Shown here: positions 10,373-19,814 of the stretch, in pieces | Layout: each line of letters starts with the position of its first letter | Numbering within the stretch: the first letter of the stretch is position 1 | Assembly: GCF_036245475.1 (NCBI RefSeq) | Contig: NZ_BTPM01000001.1 | Span: forward strand, 2,666,001 to 2,730,000 | Length of the DNA stretch: 64,000 nt | DNA from: Vibrio sp. 10N | GTDB taxonomy: Bacteria; Pseudomonadota; Gammaproteobacteria; Enterobacterales; Vibrionaceae | Direction: 5' to 3' | Notes under the pieces: model-generated | The model's input: the letters and a program-made list of their open reading frames with translations, nothing else | Database searches by the model: none | What the model was told of the DNA's origin: nothing | Translations under genes and position numbers: made by a program

Positions 10373-10706
10373 TCAACACTCCATAGAAAATTTGACATCT
10401 TAGCCACTCAGACGAACCGAAAAGCAGCCCGAGTCTATCTCGTTACTTTTAGGTTATCGACCAAGTGACCATATCTTTAAGTGATTTATGACCACAAAAT
10501 CACAAAATTGCGTCGCAAACTGTCAGAAGTCCGTCACTCCCATTCGTTTTCTACAGAGAAGATAACGACTTAGCTGGCAATATTGACGTTTTTTTTAGCA
10601 ATCAAAATCCACACAGCAGTTCTTAACAGCATTTTTCGCACCATAAGTTTGACCATCGCTAGCCGCTCATGTAACGTTCGATCATTTCATAAAAAATAAG
10701 TACGTT
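10373..10706. other. Intergenic region between divergent pomA and xseB
   Basis: These 334 bases hold no convincing gene. The part nearest pomA has a sigma-28-like promoter on the minus strand (10454-10479). The remainder should carry the xseB-ispA-dxs promoter, which I could not place with confidence. Confidence 0.6.
10454..10479 (-). promoter_or_regulatory. Candidate sigma-28 (FliA) promoter of pomAB
   Basis: The minus strand reads TAAAGATA, ten bases, GTCGATAA. The sigma-28 consensus is TAAAGTTT-N11-GCCGATAA, so the -35 matches the TAAAG core and the -10 matches seven of eight positions, with a spacer one base short. It lies about 80 bases upstream of the pomA start, and stator genes are late flagellar genes, so FliA control is expected. 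Confidence 0.6.
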
Positions 10707-10949
10707 ATGGCGACTAAGAAACCTGAGAACATGTCGTTCGAAGCGACAGTAGACGAGCTCGATACACTCGTAGAACAACTGGAAAACGGCGATCTGGCAC
10801 TGGACGATGCGCTGAAGAAGTTCGAGCGTGGTATCGCCCTAGCGAGAGCTGGACAGCAAAAGCTGACCGAAGCGGAACAAAAAGTTAGCATCTTATTGGC
10901 TAAGGATGATGACGCCGATCTTCAAGACTTTGCTCAGCCGTCAGAATAA
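10707..10949 (+). CDS. xseB: Exodeoxyribonuclease VII small subunit
   Basis: This 80-residue protein is the small subunit that assembles in several copies on XseA to form exonuclease VII, which degrades single-stranded DNA. The family signature FEATVDELDTLVEQLENGDLALDDALKKFE is present across residues 10-39, followed by the second helix GIALARAGQQKLTEAEQKV. The small size and helical-hairpin character fit. It is the first gene of the xseB-ispA-dxs unit, an order widely conserved in gammaproteobacteria. Confidence 0.95.
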   Translation: MATKKPENMSFEATVDELDTLVEQLENGDLALDDALKKFERGIALARAGQQKLTEAEQKVSILLAKDDDADLQDFAQPSE

Positions 10950-10969
10950 TTTCAAAAGTGAGTATCCCC

Positions 10970-11854
10970 ATGATTGAGACTTTGAAGTCTTATCAAACCC
11001 GTAATAACCAGCAACTGGATGCTTGGTTGGACGGCTATCCCTTTCAGCAGCAACGACTGATTGAAGCGATGCGCTACGCCCTACTTTTGGGTGGCAAGCG
11101 TGCGAGACCGTTCTTGGTCTACGCAACAGGCTCTATCTTTGGTTGCAGTGAAGAGCAGCTCGACACGCCCGCCGCTGCGATTGAGTGCATCCATGCCTAC
11201 TCGCTCGTCCATGACGATTTACCCGCAATGGACGATGATGAACTGCGCCGTGGCAAAGCCACCTGCCACATTGAGTTTGACGAGGCCACCGCAATTTTAA
11301 CCGGTGATGCCCTACAAACCCTCGCATTTACCATATTATCGGAAGGACCGTTGGCGTCATTTGCCGAATCACACCGTATTACTATGGTAAAAGAGCTTGC
11401 GCGCGCGTCTGGAGCGGCTGGTATGTGCATTGGCCAAGCATTGGATCTTGAAGCTGAGAATCGTCAAGTGACGCTTGATGAGCTTGAGCGTATCCATCGC
11501 CACAAAACCGGCGCCCTCATTAAATGCGCGGTGCAACTTGGCGCTTTGGCGGCCGGGGATAAAGGTCTTAAATACTTGCCACAACTTGAAACTTACGCAG
11601 AAGCTATTGGTCTTGCGTTCCAAGTTCAAGATGACATTTTAGACATTGTTGGTGACACCGAAACCCTAGGAAAACCTCAGGGCTCTGATGTCGAACTCAA
11701 CAAGAGCACCTACCCAGCATTGTTGGGGCTGGAAGGCGCTCAGCAAAAGGCGACACAGCTTTTTGAAGAAGCACTTTGTGCTTTGCAAGCGATACCCTAC
11801 AATACGCAACTACTCGAAGACTTCGCCCGATACGTCATCGAGCGCAACAACTAG
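10970..11854 (+). CDS. ispA: (2E,6E)-farnesyl diphosphate synthase
   Basis: The enzyme (294 residues) condenses IPP with DMAPP and GPP to make farnesyl diphosphate, the precursor of undecaprenyl phosphate and the ubiquinone side chain. Both Asp-rich motifs are visible: HDDLPAMDDDELRRG near residue 80 and FQVQDDILDIVGD near 220, plus LLGGKRARPFLVY at the N-terminal side. I prefer the ATG at 10970 (MIETLKSY); an in-frame GTG at 10958 would add four residues and neither has a strong ribosome site. It lies 20 bp after xseB and 24 bp before dxs. Confidence 0.95.
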   Translation: MIETLKSYQTRNNQQLDAWLDGYPFQQQRLIEAMRYALLLGGKRARPFLVYATGSIFGCSEEQLDTPAAAIECIHAYSLVHDDLPAMDDDELRRGKATCHIEFDEATAILTGDALQTLAFTILSEGPLASFAESHRITMVKELARASGAAGMCIGQALDLEAENRQVTLDELERIHRHKTGALIKCAVQLGALAAGDKGLKYLPQLETYAEAIGLAFQVQDDILDIVGDTETLGKPQGSDVELNKSTYPALLGLEGAQQKATQLFEEALCALQAIPYNTQLLEDFARYVIERNN

Positions 11855-11878
11855 ACTATATTAAAGCGCTAAATAACT

Positions 11879-13744
11879 ATGACACTTGATATTTCAAAGT
11901 ATCCGACACTGACATTAGCAAACACGCCAGAAGAACTTCGCCTAATGCCGAAGGAATCTTTACCGAAGCTGTGTGAAGAGCTTAGGACGTATTTGCTAAA
12001 TTCAGTGAGCCAGTCTAGTGGACACTTGGCTTCCGGACTTGGCACGGTAGAACTCACCGTTGCCTTACACTACGTCTACAATACGCCGTTCGACCAACTT
12101 ATTTGGGATGTTGGCCATCAAGCCTACCCGCATAAGATTTTAACCGGTCGTCGTGAGCAGCTTTCAACTATCCGTCAAAAAGATGGTCTGCACCCATTCC
12201 CGTGGCGTGAAGAGAGTGAATACGACACGCTGTCTGTTGGCCACTCTTCAACGTCTATCAGTGCTGGACTTGGCATGGCGATTTCCGCTGCCAAAGAAGA
12301 TAAAGACCGCAAAGTCGTCAGCGTGATTGGTGATGGTGCTATCACCGCAGGTATGGCGTTTGAAGCACTAAACCACGCAGGTGACGTACACCCAGACATG
12401 CTTGTTATCCTTAACGACAATGAAATGTCGATTTCGGAAAACGTGGGTGCACTCAATAACCACCTTGCTCAAGTGCTGTCTGGAAGCCTGTACACCTCTA
12501 TCCGTGAAGGTGGCAAAAAAGCGCTATCTGGCCTACCACCAATCAAAGAGTTGGTTAAGCGCACCGAAGAGCACCTTAAAGGCATGATCGTACCAGGAAC
12601 CTTGTTTGAAGAGCTTGGTTTCAATTACATCGGGCCTGTCGATGGCCACGATGTGAATGAACTGGTCAAAACACTGAAGAACATGCGTGAGCTCAAAGGC
12701 CCGCAGTTCTTGCATATCATGACCAAGAAAGGCAAAGGCTACGAGCCGGCAGAAAAAGACCCTATCGGCTATCACGGCGTACCTAAATTTGACCCTTCGC
12801 ACTCAAGCTTGCCGAAAAGCAGCTCAAGCAAACCAACATACTCGAAAATCTTTGGTGATTTCTTATGTGATATGGCGGCGCAAGACCCTTCACTAATGGC
12901 GATTACGCCGGCGATGCGTGAAGGCTCGGGTATGGTTCGCTTCTCTAAAGAATATCCTGGTCAGTATTTTGATGTCGCTATCGCTGAGCAGCATGCAGTG
13001 ACGCTAGCAACAGGTATGGCGATTGCGGGTAACAAGCCTATCGTCGCGATCTACTCGACTTTCCTACAGCGTGGCTACGACCAGCTGATCCACGATGTCG
13101 CCATCATGGATCTGCCAGTGATGTTCGCTATCGACCGTGCAGGCCTTGTTGGTGCCGATGGTCAAACTCACCAAGGTGCGTTTGACCTGAGCTTTATGCG
13201 CTGCATTCCAAACATGGTGATCATGGCTCCAAGTGATGAAAACGAGTGTCGTCAGATGCTTTACACAGGTCACACGCACACAGGTCCAAGTGCCGTTCGC
13301 TATCCTCGTGGCAGCGGTAATGGCACGACGCCAGAAGCTGAGTTTACTGCTTTGGAAATCGGTAAAGGTCGCATTGTTCGCGAAGGTGAGAAAGTCGCGA
13401 TTTTGTCCTTTGGTACCTTCCTAGACAATGCGTTGGTCGCGGCAGACAACCTCAATGCTACCGTGGCTGACATGCGATTTGTTAAACCTCTTGATGAGGC
13501 GCTTATCCGTGAGCTATGTGACAGTCATGATGTGCTGGTCACACTCGAAGAAAACGCTATCGCAGGCGGCGCTGGTGCGGGTGTGATTGAGTTTATGATG
13601 AGTGAGAAGCTGATGAAACCTGTGCTTAACCTTGGTCTACCTGACAAGTTTATCGCGCAAGGCACACAAGATGAGCTCCATGCGGAACTTGGCCTTGACG
13701 CTGCTGGTATCGAAGCCTCTATTCGCGATTACATCTCTAAGTAG
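11879..13744 (+). CDS. dxs: 1-deoxy-D-xylulose-5-phosphate synthase
   Basis: This 621-residue thiamin-diphosphate enzyme joins pyruvate and glyceraldehyde 3-phosphate, the entry step of the MEP isoprenoid pathway. The thiamin-binding motif [17 protein letters not shown] is near residue 150, the conserved His region [15 protein letters not shown] near 75, and the transketolase-like pyrimidine domain has [17 protein letters not shown] with the catalytic Glu near 371. Length equals the E. coli enzyme (620). Being the third gene after ispA couples precursor synthesis with chain elongation. A strong terminator follows. Confidence 0.97.
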   Translation: MTLDISKYPTLTLANTPEELRLMPKESLPKLCEELRTYLLNSVSQSSGHLASGLGTVELTVALHYVYNTPFDQLIWDVGHQAYPHKILTGRREQLSTIRQKDGLHPFPWREESEYDTLSVGHSSTSISAGLGMAISAAKEDKDRKVVSVIGDGAITAGMAFEALNHAGDVHPDMLVILNDNEMSISENVGALNNHLAQVLSGSLYTSIREGGKKALSGLPPIKELVKRTEEHLKGMIVPGTLFEELGFNYIGPVDGHDVNELVKTLKNMRELKGPQFLHIMTKKGKGYEPAEKDPIGYHGVPKFDPSHSSLPKSSSSKPTYSKIFGDFLCDMAAQDPSLMAITPAMREGSGMVRFSKEYPGQYFDVAIAEQHAVTLATGMAIAGNKPIVAIYSTFLQRGYDQLIHDVAIMDLPVMFAIDRAGLVGADGQTHQGAFDLSFMRCIPNMVIMAPSDENECRQMLYTGHTHTGPSAVRYPRGSGNGTTPEAEFTALEIGKGRIVREGEKVAILSFGTFLDNALVAADNLNATVADMRFVKPLDEALIRELCDSHDVLVTLEENAIAGGAGAGVIEFMMSEKLMKPVLNLGLPDKFIAQGTQDELHAELGLDAAGIEASIRDYISK

Positions 13745-13770
13745 AGACGTATCCAAACGTTAAATAAAGA

Positions 13771-13794
13771 AAGCGACCCTAGGGTCGCTTTTTT
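13771..13794 (+). terminator. Rho-independent terminator of xseB-ispA-dxs
   Basis: The palindrome AAGCGACCCTAGGGTCGCTT is followed by a T run, 27 bases after the dxs stop. Confidence 0.92.
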
Positions 13795-13823
13795 GTTGCC
13801 ACTTTTTCTCGTTCAGAGGAAAT

Positions 13824-13853
13824 AAAAAAGCCGCAACCTAAGTTGCGGCTTTT
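13824..13853 (-). terminator. Rho-independent terminator of gltX
   Basis: On the minus strand AAAAGCCGCAAC / GTTGCGGCTTTTTT forms the stem and T tract, 20 bases beyond the gltX stop. Confidence 0.9.
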
Positions 13854-13872
13854 CAAACTCATGGCATGGCAA

Positions 13873-15300
13873 TTATGCGTTTGCTTCTCGCTCAGCGATA
13901 AACTCTAGCGCCATCTTAATGCGAGCAATCACACGCTCTTTGCCAACAAGCTCCATAACGGCATCAACTGAAGGCGATTGACCACCACCAGTCACAGCAA
14001 CGCGAAGTGGCATGCCGATTTTACCCATGCCGATTTCTAGCTCTTCACAAACCGCAGCAATCACCTGATCTTTGATGTTTGCCGTTGTCCACTCTTCTAG
14101 CGCTTCTACTTTAGCAAGCGCAACTTCTAATGGCTGCTTAGCGACGCCACGTAGGTGTTTCTTCGCTGCACCCGCTTCAAACTCAGAGAAATCTTCGTAG
14201 AAGTAACGGATTTGCTCAGCAAGCTCAACAAGCGTATTACAACGCTCACCCACTAGCTTGATCACTTCTGTGATAGCAGGGCCATTATCTGTGCTTAGCT
14301 TCTGCTCATCTAGGTGCCATTGCAGGTGCTTAGCAACATACTCAGGCTCAGATGTCTTGATGTAGTGGTTGTTCAGCCAGTTTAGTTTATCTGTGTTGAA
14401 CGCTGATGCTGACTTAGAGATTGCATTCAATGAGAACAAGTTAATCATCTCTTCTTGAGAGAAAATTTCTTGGTCACCGTGAGACCAGCCTAGACGCACC
14501 AAGTAGTTGTTAAGTGCATTTGGCAAGTAGCCTTCGTCACGATATTGCATAACCGATACGGCGCCGTGACGCTTTGACAACTTAGCACCGTCATCACCTA
14601 GGATCATTGCACAGTGAGCGAATGTCGGAACTGGCGCACCTAGAGCTTCATAGATATTGATCTGACGCGGTGTGTTGTTGATGTGGTCTTCACCACGAAC
14701 CACGTGAGTAATACCCATATCCCAGTCATCTACCACAACAACGAAGTTGTAAGTAGGCGCACCATCAGTACGGCGGATGATCAGGTCATCCATTTGGCTG
14801 TTAGCAATCTCGATACGACCACGAATTTGGTCATCAAATACTACGCTGCCCTCTTTCGGGTTGCGGAAACGAATCACGCATGGGTCACCATCTTTCGCCG
14901 CTGCATTTGCTGCAACGATTTTCGGATGATTAGCATCGTAACGAGGGATCTCTTTATTTGCTTCTTGCTCAGCGCGGATCTCTTCAAGCAGCTCTTTTGG
15001 TGCATAGCACTTGTATGCTTTGTCTTCAGCAAGTAGCTTTTCAACCATTTCGTTGTAACGATCAAAACGCTTCGACTGGTAGTACGGGCCCTCGTCCCAC
15101 TCAAGCCCCATCCACTGCATACCTTCAAGGATCGCATCTACCGCTTCCTGAGAGTTACGCTCAAGATCCGTATCTTCAATACGTAGAACGAATTCACCGC
15201 CTTGGTTTTTAGCAAATAACCAAGAGTAAAGTGCAGTACGCGCACCACCGACGTGAAGATAGCCAGTTGGGCTTGGAGCAAAACGTGTTTTAACCGTCAT
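13873..15300 (-). CDS. gltX: Glutamate--tRNA ligase
   Basis: This 475-residue class I synthetase charges tRNA-Glu. The HIGH-type motif [18 protein letters not shown] is at residues 8-25 and the KMSKS-type motif [12 protein letters not shown] at about 237-248. The ATG at 15300 ([11 protein letters not shown]) was chosen because it gives the family length; the frame continues ten codons upstream into the intergenic region. It is divergent from copA across about 180 bp. The tRNA genes that often accompany gltX are not seen here. Confidence 0.96.
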   Translation of the reverse strand: MTVKTRFAPSPTGYLHVGGARTALYSWLFAKNQGGEFVLRIEDTDLERNSQEAVDAILEGMQWMGLEWDEGPYYQSKRFDRYNEMVEKLLAEDKAYKCYAPKELLEEIRAEQEANKEIPRYDANHPKIVAANAAAKDGDPCVIRFRNPKEGSVVFDDQIRGRIEIANSQMDDLIIRRTDGAPTYNFVVVVDDWDMGITHVVRGEDHINNTPRQINIYEALGAPVPTFAHCAMILGDDGAKLSKRHGAVSVMQYRDEGYLPNALNNYLVRLGWSHGDQEIFSQEEMINLFSLNAISKSASAFNTDKLNWLNNHYIKTSEPEYVAKHLQWHLDEQKLSTDNGPAITEVIKLVGERCNTLVELAEQIRYFYEDFSEFEAGAAKKHLRGVAKQPLEVALAKVEALEEWTTANIKDQVIAAVCEELEIGMGKIGMPLRVAVTGGGQSPSVDAVMELVGKERVIARIKMALEFIAEREANA

Positions 15301-15420
15301 CGAAAGTACCTTGTTGTCAACGTCGCACAATGCTTGTCATCGTGCGTTGCAAATTTTGGGCGCTATTTTATCACCTTACACTAATTCTACAATCTCTATA
15401 CCCAAATGAGATGAAACCGC

Positions 15421-15451
15421 TTGACCTTACCCTTGAGGGAAGGTTTATGTT
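15421..15451 (+). promoter_or_regulatory. CueR-type copper-responsive promoter/operator of copA
   Basis: The -35 hexamer TTGACC (15421-15426) and the -10 TATGTT (15446-15451) are separated by 19 bases, the over-long spacer typical of MerR-family activators. The spacer holds the dyad ACCTT...AAGGT (15424-15444), very close to the E. coli copA operator. Transcription should start near 15458, which places the upstream ATG at 15447 inside the promoter and favours ATG 15483 as the copA start. Confidence 0.9.
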
Positions 15452-15482
15452 TAGCATTAATAGACAAGTATCGAGGTTGGTT

Positions 15483-18203
15483 ATGGTCACTTACACACTC
15501 AATTTATCAGGCTTATCCTGTATGGGATGCGTAAAAAAAGTTCGCAATGCATTGGAGCAGGCATCGACGGATATTGAAATCAATCAGCTTGATAAACACG
15601 CGTTAACGGTCTCGACGGATGCCAATATCGATAACATTATCCAGCCTATCGCCAACCTAGGCTTTGAGGCGAAACCTGTTTGGCATTTTGAGCTTTCAGG
15701 TCTTAACTGTGGCAAGTGCGTTGCCAAGCTTCAGGCTCAACTTGAAACGCTTGATTCAAGCCACACTATCGAGCTAAGTAAGCAGTCACTTACTATTGAA
15801 TCCAATCTCAATGTTAGTCTCATCCAAGACAACATTGAGCAGACAGGGTTTCAAGCAGTCTTGAGCGATGCCCCTCAACCCGACATTGCGAGCGACGAGC
15901 TAAACAATCCGACAGAAAATAAACCAAGTGATTCTGCCAAAGCATCAGCCACCAGCTCACCAGCTTCTTCTTCGTCTTCTTCGAGCATTCAACTGCTTAT
16001 TCAGGGAATGACCTGCGCCAGCTGCGTCTCATCTGTCGAAAAAGCACTGCAATCAGTAACGGGCGTTGACAAAGCGCGCGTTAACCTCGCAGAGCAAAGC
16101 GCGTTAGTACTTACTAGCTTAATTAACTCAGGTATCGAGCAATCGCTACTTCAAGCTGTCAGGGAAGCCGGCTATCAAGGTGAGATAGTTGAAGACTTAG
16201 CCTCAACACAGAAAAAGCAGCAGCTAGCGCTACAGCACCATCAAGCGCAGCAAAAGCGCAATACGATTTGGGCACTAGCCATGGGCGCGCCTCTCATGCT
16301 GTGGGGTGTACTCGGTGGCAGTATGACAATACAAAACTCAACGGATCGGCTTGCTTGGGGTGCTGTGGGCTTGCTATGTCTGTGGCTTCTTGCCACCGCT
16401 GGCCGTGCCTTTTATGCCAACGCCTACCAAGCTCTTAAGCACAAACGCGCAACCATGGATACTTTGGTCGCCCTTGGCACGGGTGCTGCTTGGCTTTACT
16501 CCATGCTAGTTGTGCTTATGCCATCTTGGTTCCCAGAAGCGTCACGCCATGTCTATTTTGAAGCGAGCGCGATGATTGTCGGTTTGATCTCACTTGGACA
16601 CTTTATTGAAGCGAAAGCGAAAGCGAAGACTAATCAGTCATTGCAAGCGCTTATGAACTTACAACCTCAAGTGGCTACCGCCATTATTGACAACCAAGAT
16701 GTCAGTCTTGCAGTGAGTGACATCCAACTCGGTATGCTGTTGCGAATTAAACCCGGTGAGAAAATCCCAGTCGATGGCGTGGTTGTTGAAGGTGACAGCT
16801 ACATCGACGAGTCCATGCTGACCGGAGAGCCTATCGCCGCACTAAAGGCCATCAACGACAATGTTTCCGCAGGCACGGTTAACACCGATGGAAGTTTGGT
16901 CATTAAAGCAACCGGGATTGGCGCCAATACCATGCTGTCGCGTATTATTCATCTAGTCCGCGATGCCCAAAGTAGTAAACCGGCCATCGCCAAACTTGCC
17001 GATTCCATCTCTGCCGTGTTCGTTCCTGTTGTCGTCGCCATCGCTCTGTTTGCGGCGATGGTATGGTTTTTTGTCGGGCCAGAACCGAAAGCCAGCTACA
17101 TGTTAGTGGTAACGACCACTGTGCTCATCATCGCTTGCCCATGCGCCCTCGGGCTGGCAACGCCTTTATCGATTACCGTCGGCATTGGAAAAGCCGCACA
17201 GGCCGGCATTCTGATTAAGGATGCCGATGCATTGCAAAAACTGAGTAAAGTCAACGCAGTGGTGTTTGATAAAACAGGCACCTTGACGCTCGGCCAACCC
17301 AAAGTGCAGTCAGTGCATACCCTGGGTTTGACCGACACAGAGTTAGCCAATTTAATCGTACCGCTAGAGAAACGGTCTGAGCACCCGCTCGCCAAAGCAG
17401 TAACGGAGCATTGGAGTGGCGTCACTACCAACGAGCCGGAACACTTTGAAAACCTCAAAGGTAAGGGAGTTCAGGGCGTTGTGCAGGGGCTTAAGGTAGT
17501 GATTGCGTCAGTTAATCACATTAAGTCCATAGGTATCGACCTTCAAGAGCTCGAAGCTTCATTGGCCCAAGCCGCCGGTCATGCCCATACACCAATTATC
17601 GTCGTTGTAGAAAATAAACCGGTAGCACTTATCACCATTGCCGATGAAGTAAAAACAGATGCCATCAGCGCAATTACCTCACTGAAAGCACAAGGCATTC
17701 ATACCATCATGCTAACCGGTGACAATCAACACGTTGCTGCCGTCGTTGGAGCACAGCTAGGTATCGATGAAGTCATCGCCGAAATCTTGCCAGACGAGAA
17801 AGCCGACCACATCCTATCACTGAAGGATCGCTACCAGAGCGTGGCCATGGTCGGTGATGGCATTAATGATGCGCCTGCACTTGCAATGGCGGATGTTGGG
17901 ATCGCAATGGGAACAGGCAGCGATGTCGCCATTGAAAGCGCACCGATGACACTGCTAAATAGCAATCCAGCCAGCGTCAGTTATGCGATATCCTTATCGC
18001 GCGCCACCGTTCGCAACATCAAACAGAACTTGTTTGGCGCCTTCATCTACAACACCTTGGGTATCCCTATTGCTGCTGGGGTACTGTATCCTCTGTTCGG
18101 TTTTTTACTTAGCCCTGTGTTCGCGGGCGCTGCGATGGCACTTTCATCCATTACTGTCGTAACAAATGCCAACAGATTAAGAAACTTTCATTACAAGGGC
18201 TAG
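15483..18203 (+). CDS. copA: Cu(I)-exporting P1B-type ATPase
   Basis: The 906-residue pump moves cytosolic Cu(I) to the periplasm. It has three N-terminal heavy-metal-associated domains with CxxC pairs at Cys13/16 (GLSCMGC), Cys76/79 (GLNCGKC) and Cys178/181 (GMTCASC), with a Ser/Ala-rich linker before the third. The pump core shows the TGE actuator motif (MLTGEPIA), the membrane CPC metal site at 552-554 (ACPCALGLATPLS), the phosphorylated Asp596 (FDKTGTLT) and the hinge GDGINDAPALAMADVG. The start at 15483 has GAGG upstream and lies downstream of the CueR promoter; earlier in-frame starts would precede transcription. A DUF411 gene follows after 45 bp. Confidence 0.95.
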   Translation: MVTYTLNLSGLSCMGCVKKVRNALEQASTDIEINQLDKHALTVSTDANIDNIIQPIANLGFEAKPVWHFELSGLNCGKCVAKLQAQLETLDSSHTIELSKQSLTIESNLNVSLIQDNIEQTGFQAVLSDAPQPDIASDELNNPTENKPSDSAKASATSSPASSSSSSSIQLLIQGMTCASCVSSVEKALQSVTGVDKARVNLAEQSALVLTSLINSGIEQSLLQAVREAGYQGEIVEDLASTQKKQQLALQHHQAQQKRNTIWALAMGAPLMLWGVLGGSMTIQNSTDRLAWGAVGLLCLWLLATAGRAFYANAYQALKHKRATMDTLVALGTGAAWLYSMLVVLMPSWFPEASRHVYFEASAMIVGLISLGHFIEAKAKAKTNQSLQALMNLQPQVATAIIDNQDVSLAVSDIQLGMLLRIKPGEKIPVDGVVVEGDSYIDESMLTGEPIAALKAINDNVSAGTVNTDGSLVIKATGIGANTMLSRIIHLVRDAQSSKPAIAKLADSISAVFVPVVVAIALFAAMVWFFVGPEPKASYMLVVTTTVLIIACPCALGLATPLSITVGIGKAAQAGILIKDADALQKLSKVNAVVFDKTGTLTLGQPKVQSVHTLGLTDTELANLIVPLEKRSEHPLAKAVTEHWSGVTTNEPEHFENLKGKGVQGVVQGLKVVIASVNHIKSIGIDLQELEASLAQAAGHAHTPIIVVVENKPVALITIADEVKTDAISAITSLKAQGIHTIMLTGDNQHVAAVVGAQLGIDEVIAEILPDEKADHILSLKDRYQSVAMVGDGINDAPALAMADVGIAMGTGSDVAIESAPMTLLNSNPASVSYAISLSRATVRNIKQNLFGAFIYNTLGIPIAAGVLYPLFGFLLSPVFAGAAMALSSITVVTNANRLRNFHYKG

Positions 18204-18248
18204 TTAACCAGCCATTGTTTCAATAAACCAATTCACAAAGGAAAGACT

Positions 18249-18698
18249 ATGTCGACCAATAAACGAATGATCAAACTGGCCACCCTGTCATTGGCCATGC
18301 TAACTGGCTCGGCGTTTGCGACCAGCGTACTCACATACAAATCGCCATATTGTGGCTGTTGTAAAGACTGGGTCACCCACATGGAAGATGCTGGCTTTAC
18401 GGTGACGGTAGAAGACCACAAGAACATGAACCCTATCAAACAGAAGCTGGGCATCACACCTGAGCTTGCGTCCTGCCACACTGCAGTGATTGGTGACTAC
18501 GTGTTTGAAGGCCATATCCCTGCTGATGATATTAAAGCGTTTTTAGACAATCCTCCCAAAGGAGCGAAAGGTCTTGCGGTTCCGGGCATGCCTGTTGGCT
18601 CTCCAGGTATGGAATATGGTGATCAAAAAGACCCATACCACGTTTATGCTTACAATGAAAAAGGGCAAGTCTTTTCTTACCGCTCGCATAATATGTAA
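18249..18698 (+). CDS. DUF411 family periplasmic metal-binding-like protein
   Basis: This 149-residue protein has a signal peptide (about 1-24, ending GSAFA) and a single DUF411 domain. The N-terminal Cys cluster SPYCGCCKDW (Cys35, 37, 38) resembles a thioredoxin-like or metal-binding site; further Cys and His occur in ELASCHTAVIGDYVFEGHIP. DUF411 proteins are found repeatedly beside copper-resistance genes, and here the gene is 45 bp downstream of copA on the same strand with AGGAAAG before its ATG. I infer a periplasmic copper-handling role under CueR control; direct function is unknown to me. Confidence 0.85.
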   Translation: MSTNKRMIKLATLSLAMLTGSAFATSVLTYKSPYCGCCKDWVTHMEDAGFTVTVEDHKNMNPIKQKLGITPELASCHTAVIGDYVFEGHIPADDIKAFLDNPPKGAKGLAVPGMPVGSPGMEYGDQKDPYHVYAYNEKGQVFSYRSHNM

Positions 18699-18700
18699 TC

Positions 18701-18730
18701 AAAAACGCCCACGTTACCGTGGGCGTTTTA
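18701..18730. terminator. Bidirectional terminator between the DUF411 gene and the KdgM-type porin
   Basis: AAAAACGCCCACG / CGTGGGCGTTTT with a TTAC loop has A and T tracts on both sides, suiting the two convergent genes. Confidence 0.88.
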
Positions 18731-18759
18731 ACATTAAGCCGATATGCTATACCAAGACC

Positions 18760-19503
18760 TTAGAAGTGGTAGCTACCGCCCACAACAAACGCCGAGTTTG
18801 CAGTACCACGTGGGTAGTAAGGTGTTCTAAAATGCCCTTGGCTTTTGTATTCAAAATAGGGTTGAAACGCATATTTCGTTAGCGTCAGCCTAAATTCATG
18901 ATCCATCGCATTATCACGATAGTTGTAATACGGGTAGTAAGCTCCGCCCATGTGAATCACATTGTTGTAGTGCAATTTGATAGGATGCGACTTCAGTTGG
19001 TACGCAATCTTGTTGTCAAAACGATAGTCGATATCTGGCTTATAACCCCAACGATCATGCTGAGCATACGCTTCGACACGCGTTCGATGACTCAGCGATA
19101 TCCCCTCATCAAAGTCATAGCCAATCTTAAACAATGGACGATATTGCATTGTCTCACCAAGCTGCATCAGATGCTCGTACCCGGCTCCTAACCAAAAGTT
19201 TTTCGATAATTGAAACTTCTGCTCGATCCCAAGTGTCGTAAGAGGAGCACGCGCTGAGTGCCCGTAATAGACATTGTTATGATGATGGTGATGACTATGT
19301 GGCGTTTGACCGATAGGAATATCTTCAATCTTAAAACGGACGGTCGTGTCCGTATCAAACGTATGCCCCGCTTCCATCTTAGCGGTGGTTTTTGATTCGT
19401 AGAGATACGTACTGTTGAATTGGATGTTGCCTTCGATGTATGAGGATGCTGCGCTTGAACCAAAACTCACAAGAGTTAACAGCGCCAAAAATAAATGTCG
19501 CAA
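18760..19503 (-). CDS. KdgM-type outer membrane porin with a His-rich loop
   Basis: The 247-residue protein is a paralogue of the product at 21998-22669 and both resemble the KdgM family of small monomeric porins (PF06178), known for oligogalacturonate uptake. Shared segments include MEAGHTFD, PLTTLG and YRPLFKIGYDFDEGISLSHRTR, and it ends with a C-terminal Phe as outer membrane barrels do. No ATG precedes the signal peptide (RHLFLALLTLVSFGSSA); the best start is TTG 19503, eight bases after AAGGAAG. Unlike the paralogue it carries HSHHHHH at residues 69-75 and a Tyr-rich loop (GGAYYPYYNYRDN). The substrate is unknown. Confidence 0.72.
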   Translation of the reverse strand: MRHLFLALLTLVSFGSSAASSYIEGNIQFNSTYLYESKTTAKMEAGHTFDTDTTVRFKIEDIPIGQTPHSHHHHHNNVYYGHSARAPLTTLGIEQKFQLSKNFWLGAGYEHLMQLGETMQYRPLFKIGYDFDEGISLSHRTRVEAYAQHDRWGYKPDIDYRFDNKIAYQLKSHPIKLHYNNVIHMGGAYYPYYNYRDNAMDHEFRLTLTKYAFQPYFEYKSQGHFRTPYYPRGTANSAFVVGGSYHF

Positions 19504-19510
19504 AAAAAAA
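19502..19510 (-). repeat. Nine-base T homopolymer between ribosome site and TTG start
   Basis: On the coding (minus) strand a T9 tract links AAGGAAGC to the proposed TTG start of the KdgM-type porin, the TTG using its last bases. A change in tract length would alter ribosome-site spacing but not the frame. Confidence 0.7.
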
Positions 19511-19814
19511 GCTTCCTTGAGCTGAGAAATTTGCAGACATGATGGTACGCCAGAGCTGAAACACAAGTTTTTACAATGTCATGTTTATGCCAATCAGAAA
19601 AGAAGCCAAATACATGTAAACCTATATTTTTCAACAATTTAATTAAAAATAAAAATTACCAAGTAAGGACAGCGTCACTACTGGAGCAAAGAAGGTACAC
19701 ATTATTGACTTAAACGCCGCTCTCTCATACAAGTTTCCTACATTTTAAAACTTTACAAAAAAGTACCAAAAAAAATAAGCCGAGCGATGCCGGCTTTATC
19801 CACCCAGTGATAAC
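19504..19814. other. AT-rich intergenic region upstream of the KdgM-type porin
   Basis: About 310 bases lie between the DUF2799 lipoprotein gene's 3' end and the porin start. They contain the lipoprotein gene's terminator (19768-19797) and presumably the porin promoter. I see no gene in it. Confidence 0.5.
19768..19797 (-). terminator. Rho-independent terminator of the DUF2799 lipoprotein gene
   Basis: On the minus strand AAGCCG / CGGCTT with an eight-base loop is followed by ATTTTTTTT. Confidence 0.8.

Noticed and set aside
15301..15420. tRNA genes next to gltX, as found in some relatives
   Set aside because: No cloverleaf-like sequence or CCA end was found on either strand of the gltX-copA gap.
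15447..15449. Alternative copA start at ATG 15447 with GGGAAGG upstream
   Set aside because: The ATG is part of the -10 element and the purine run is the CueR operator arm; transcription starts after it.
15528..15540. A7 slippery run in copA (GTA AAA AAA GTT) as a possible programmed frameshift making a copper chaperone, as known for E. coli copA
   Set aside because: It lies inside the first metal-binding domain rather than after it, and the -1 frame stops quickly, so no complete chaperone would result. No CCCAAAG-type site follows the first domain.
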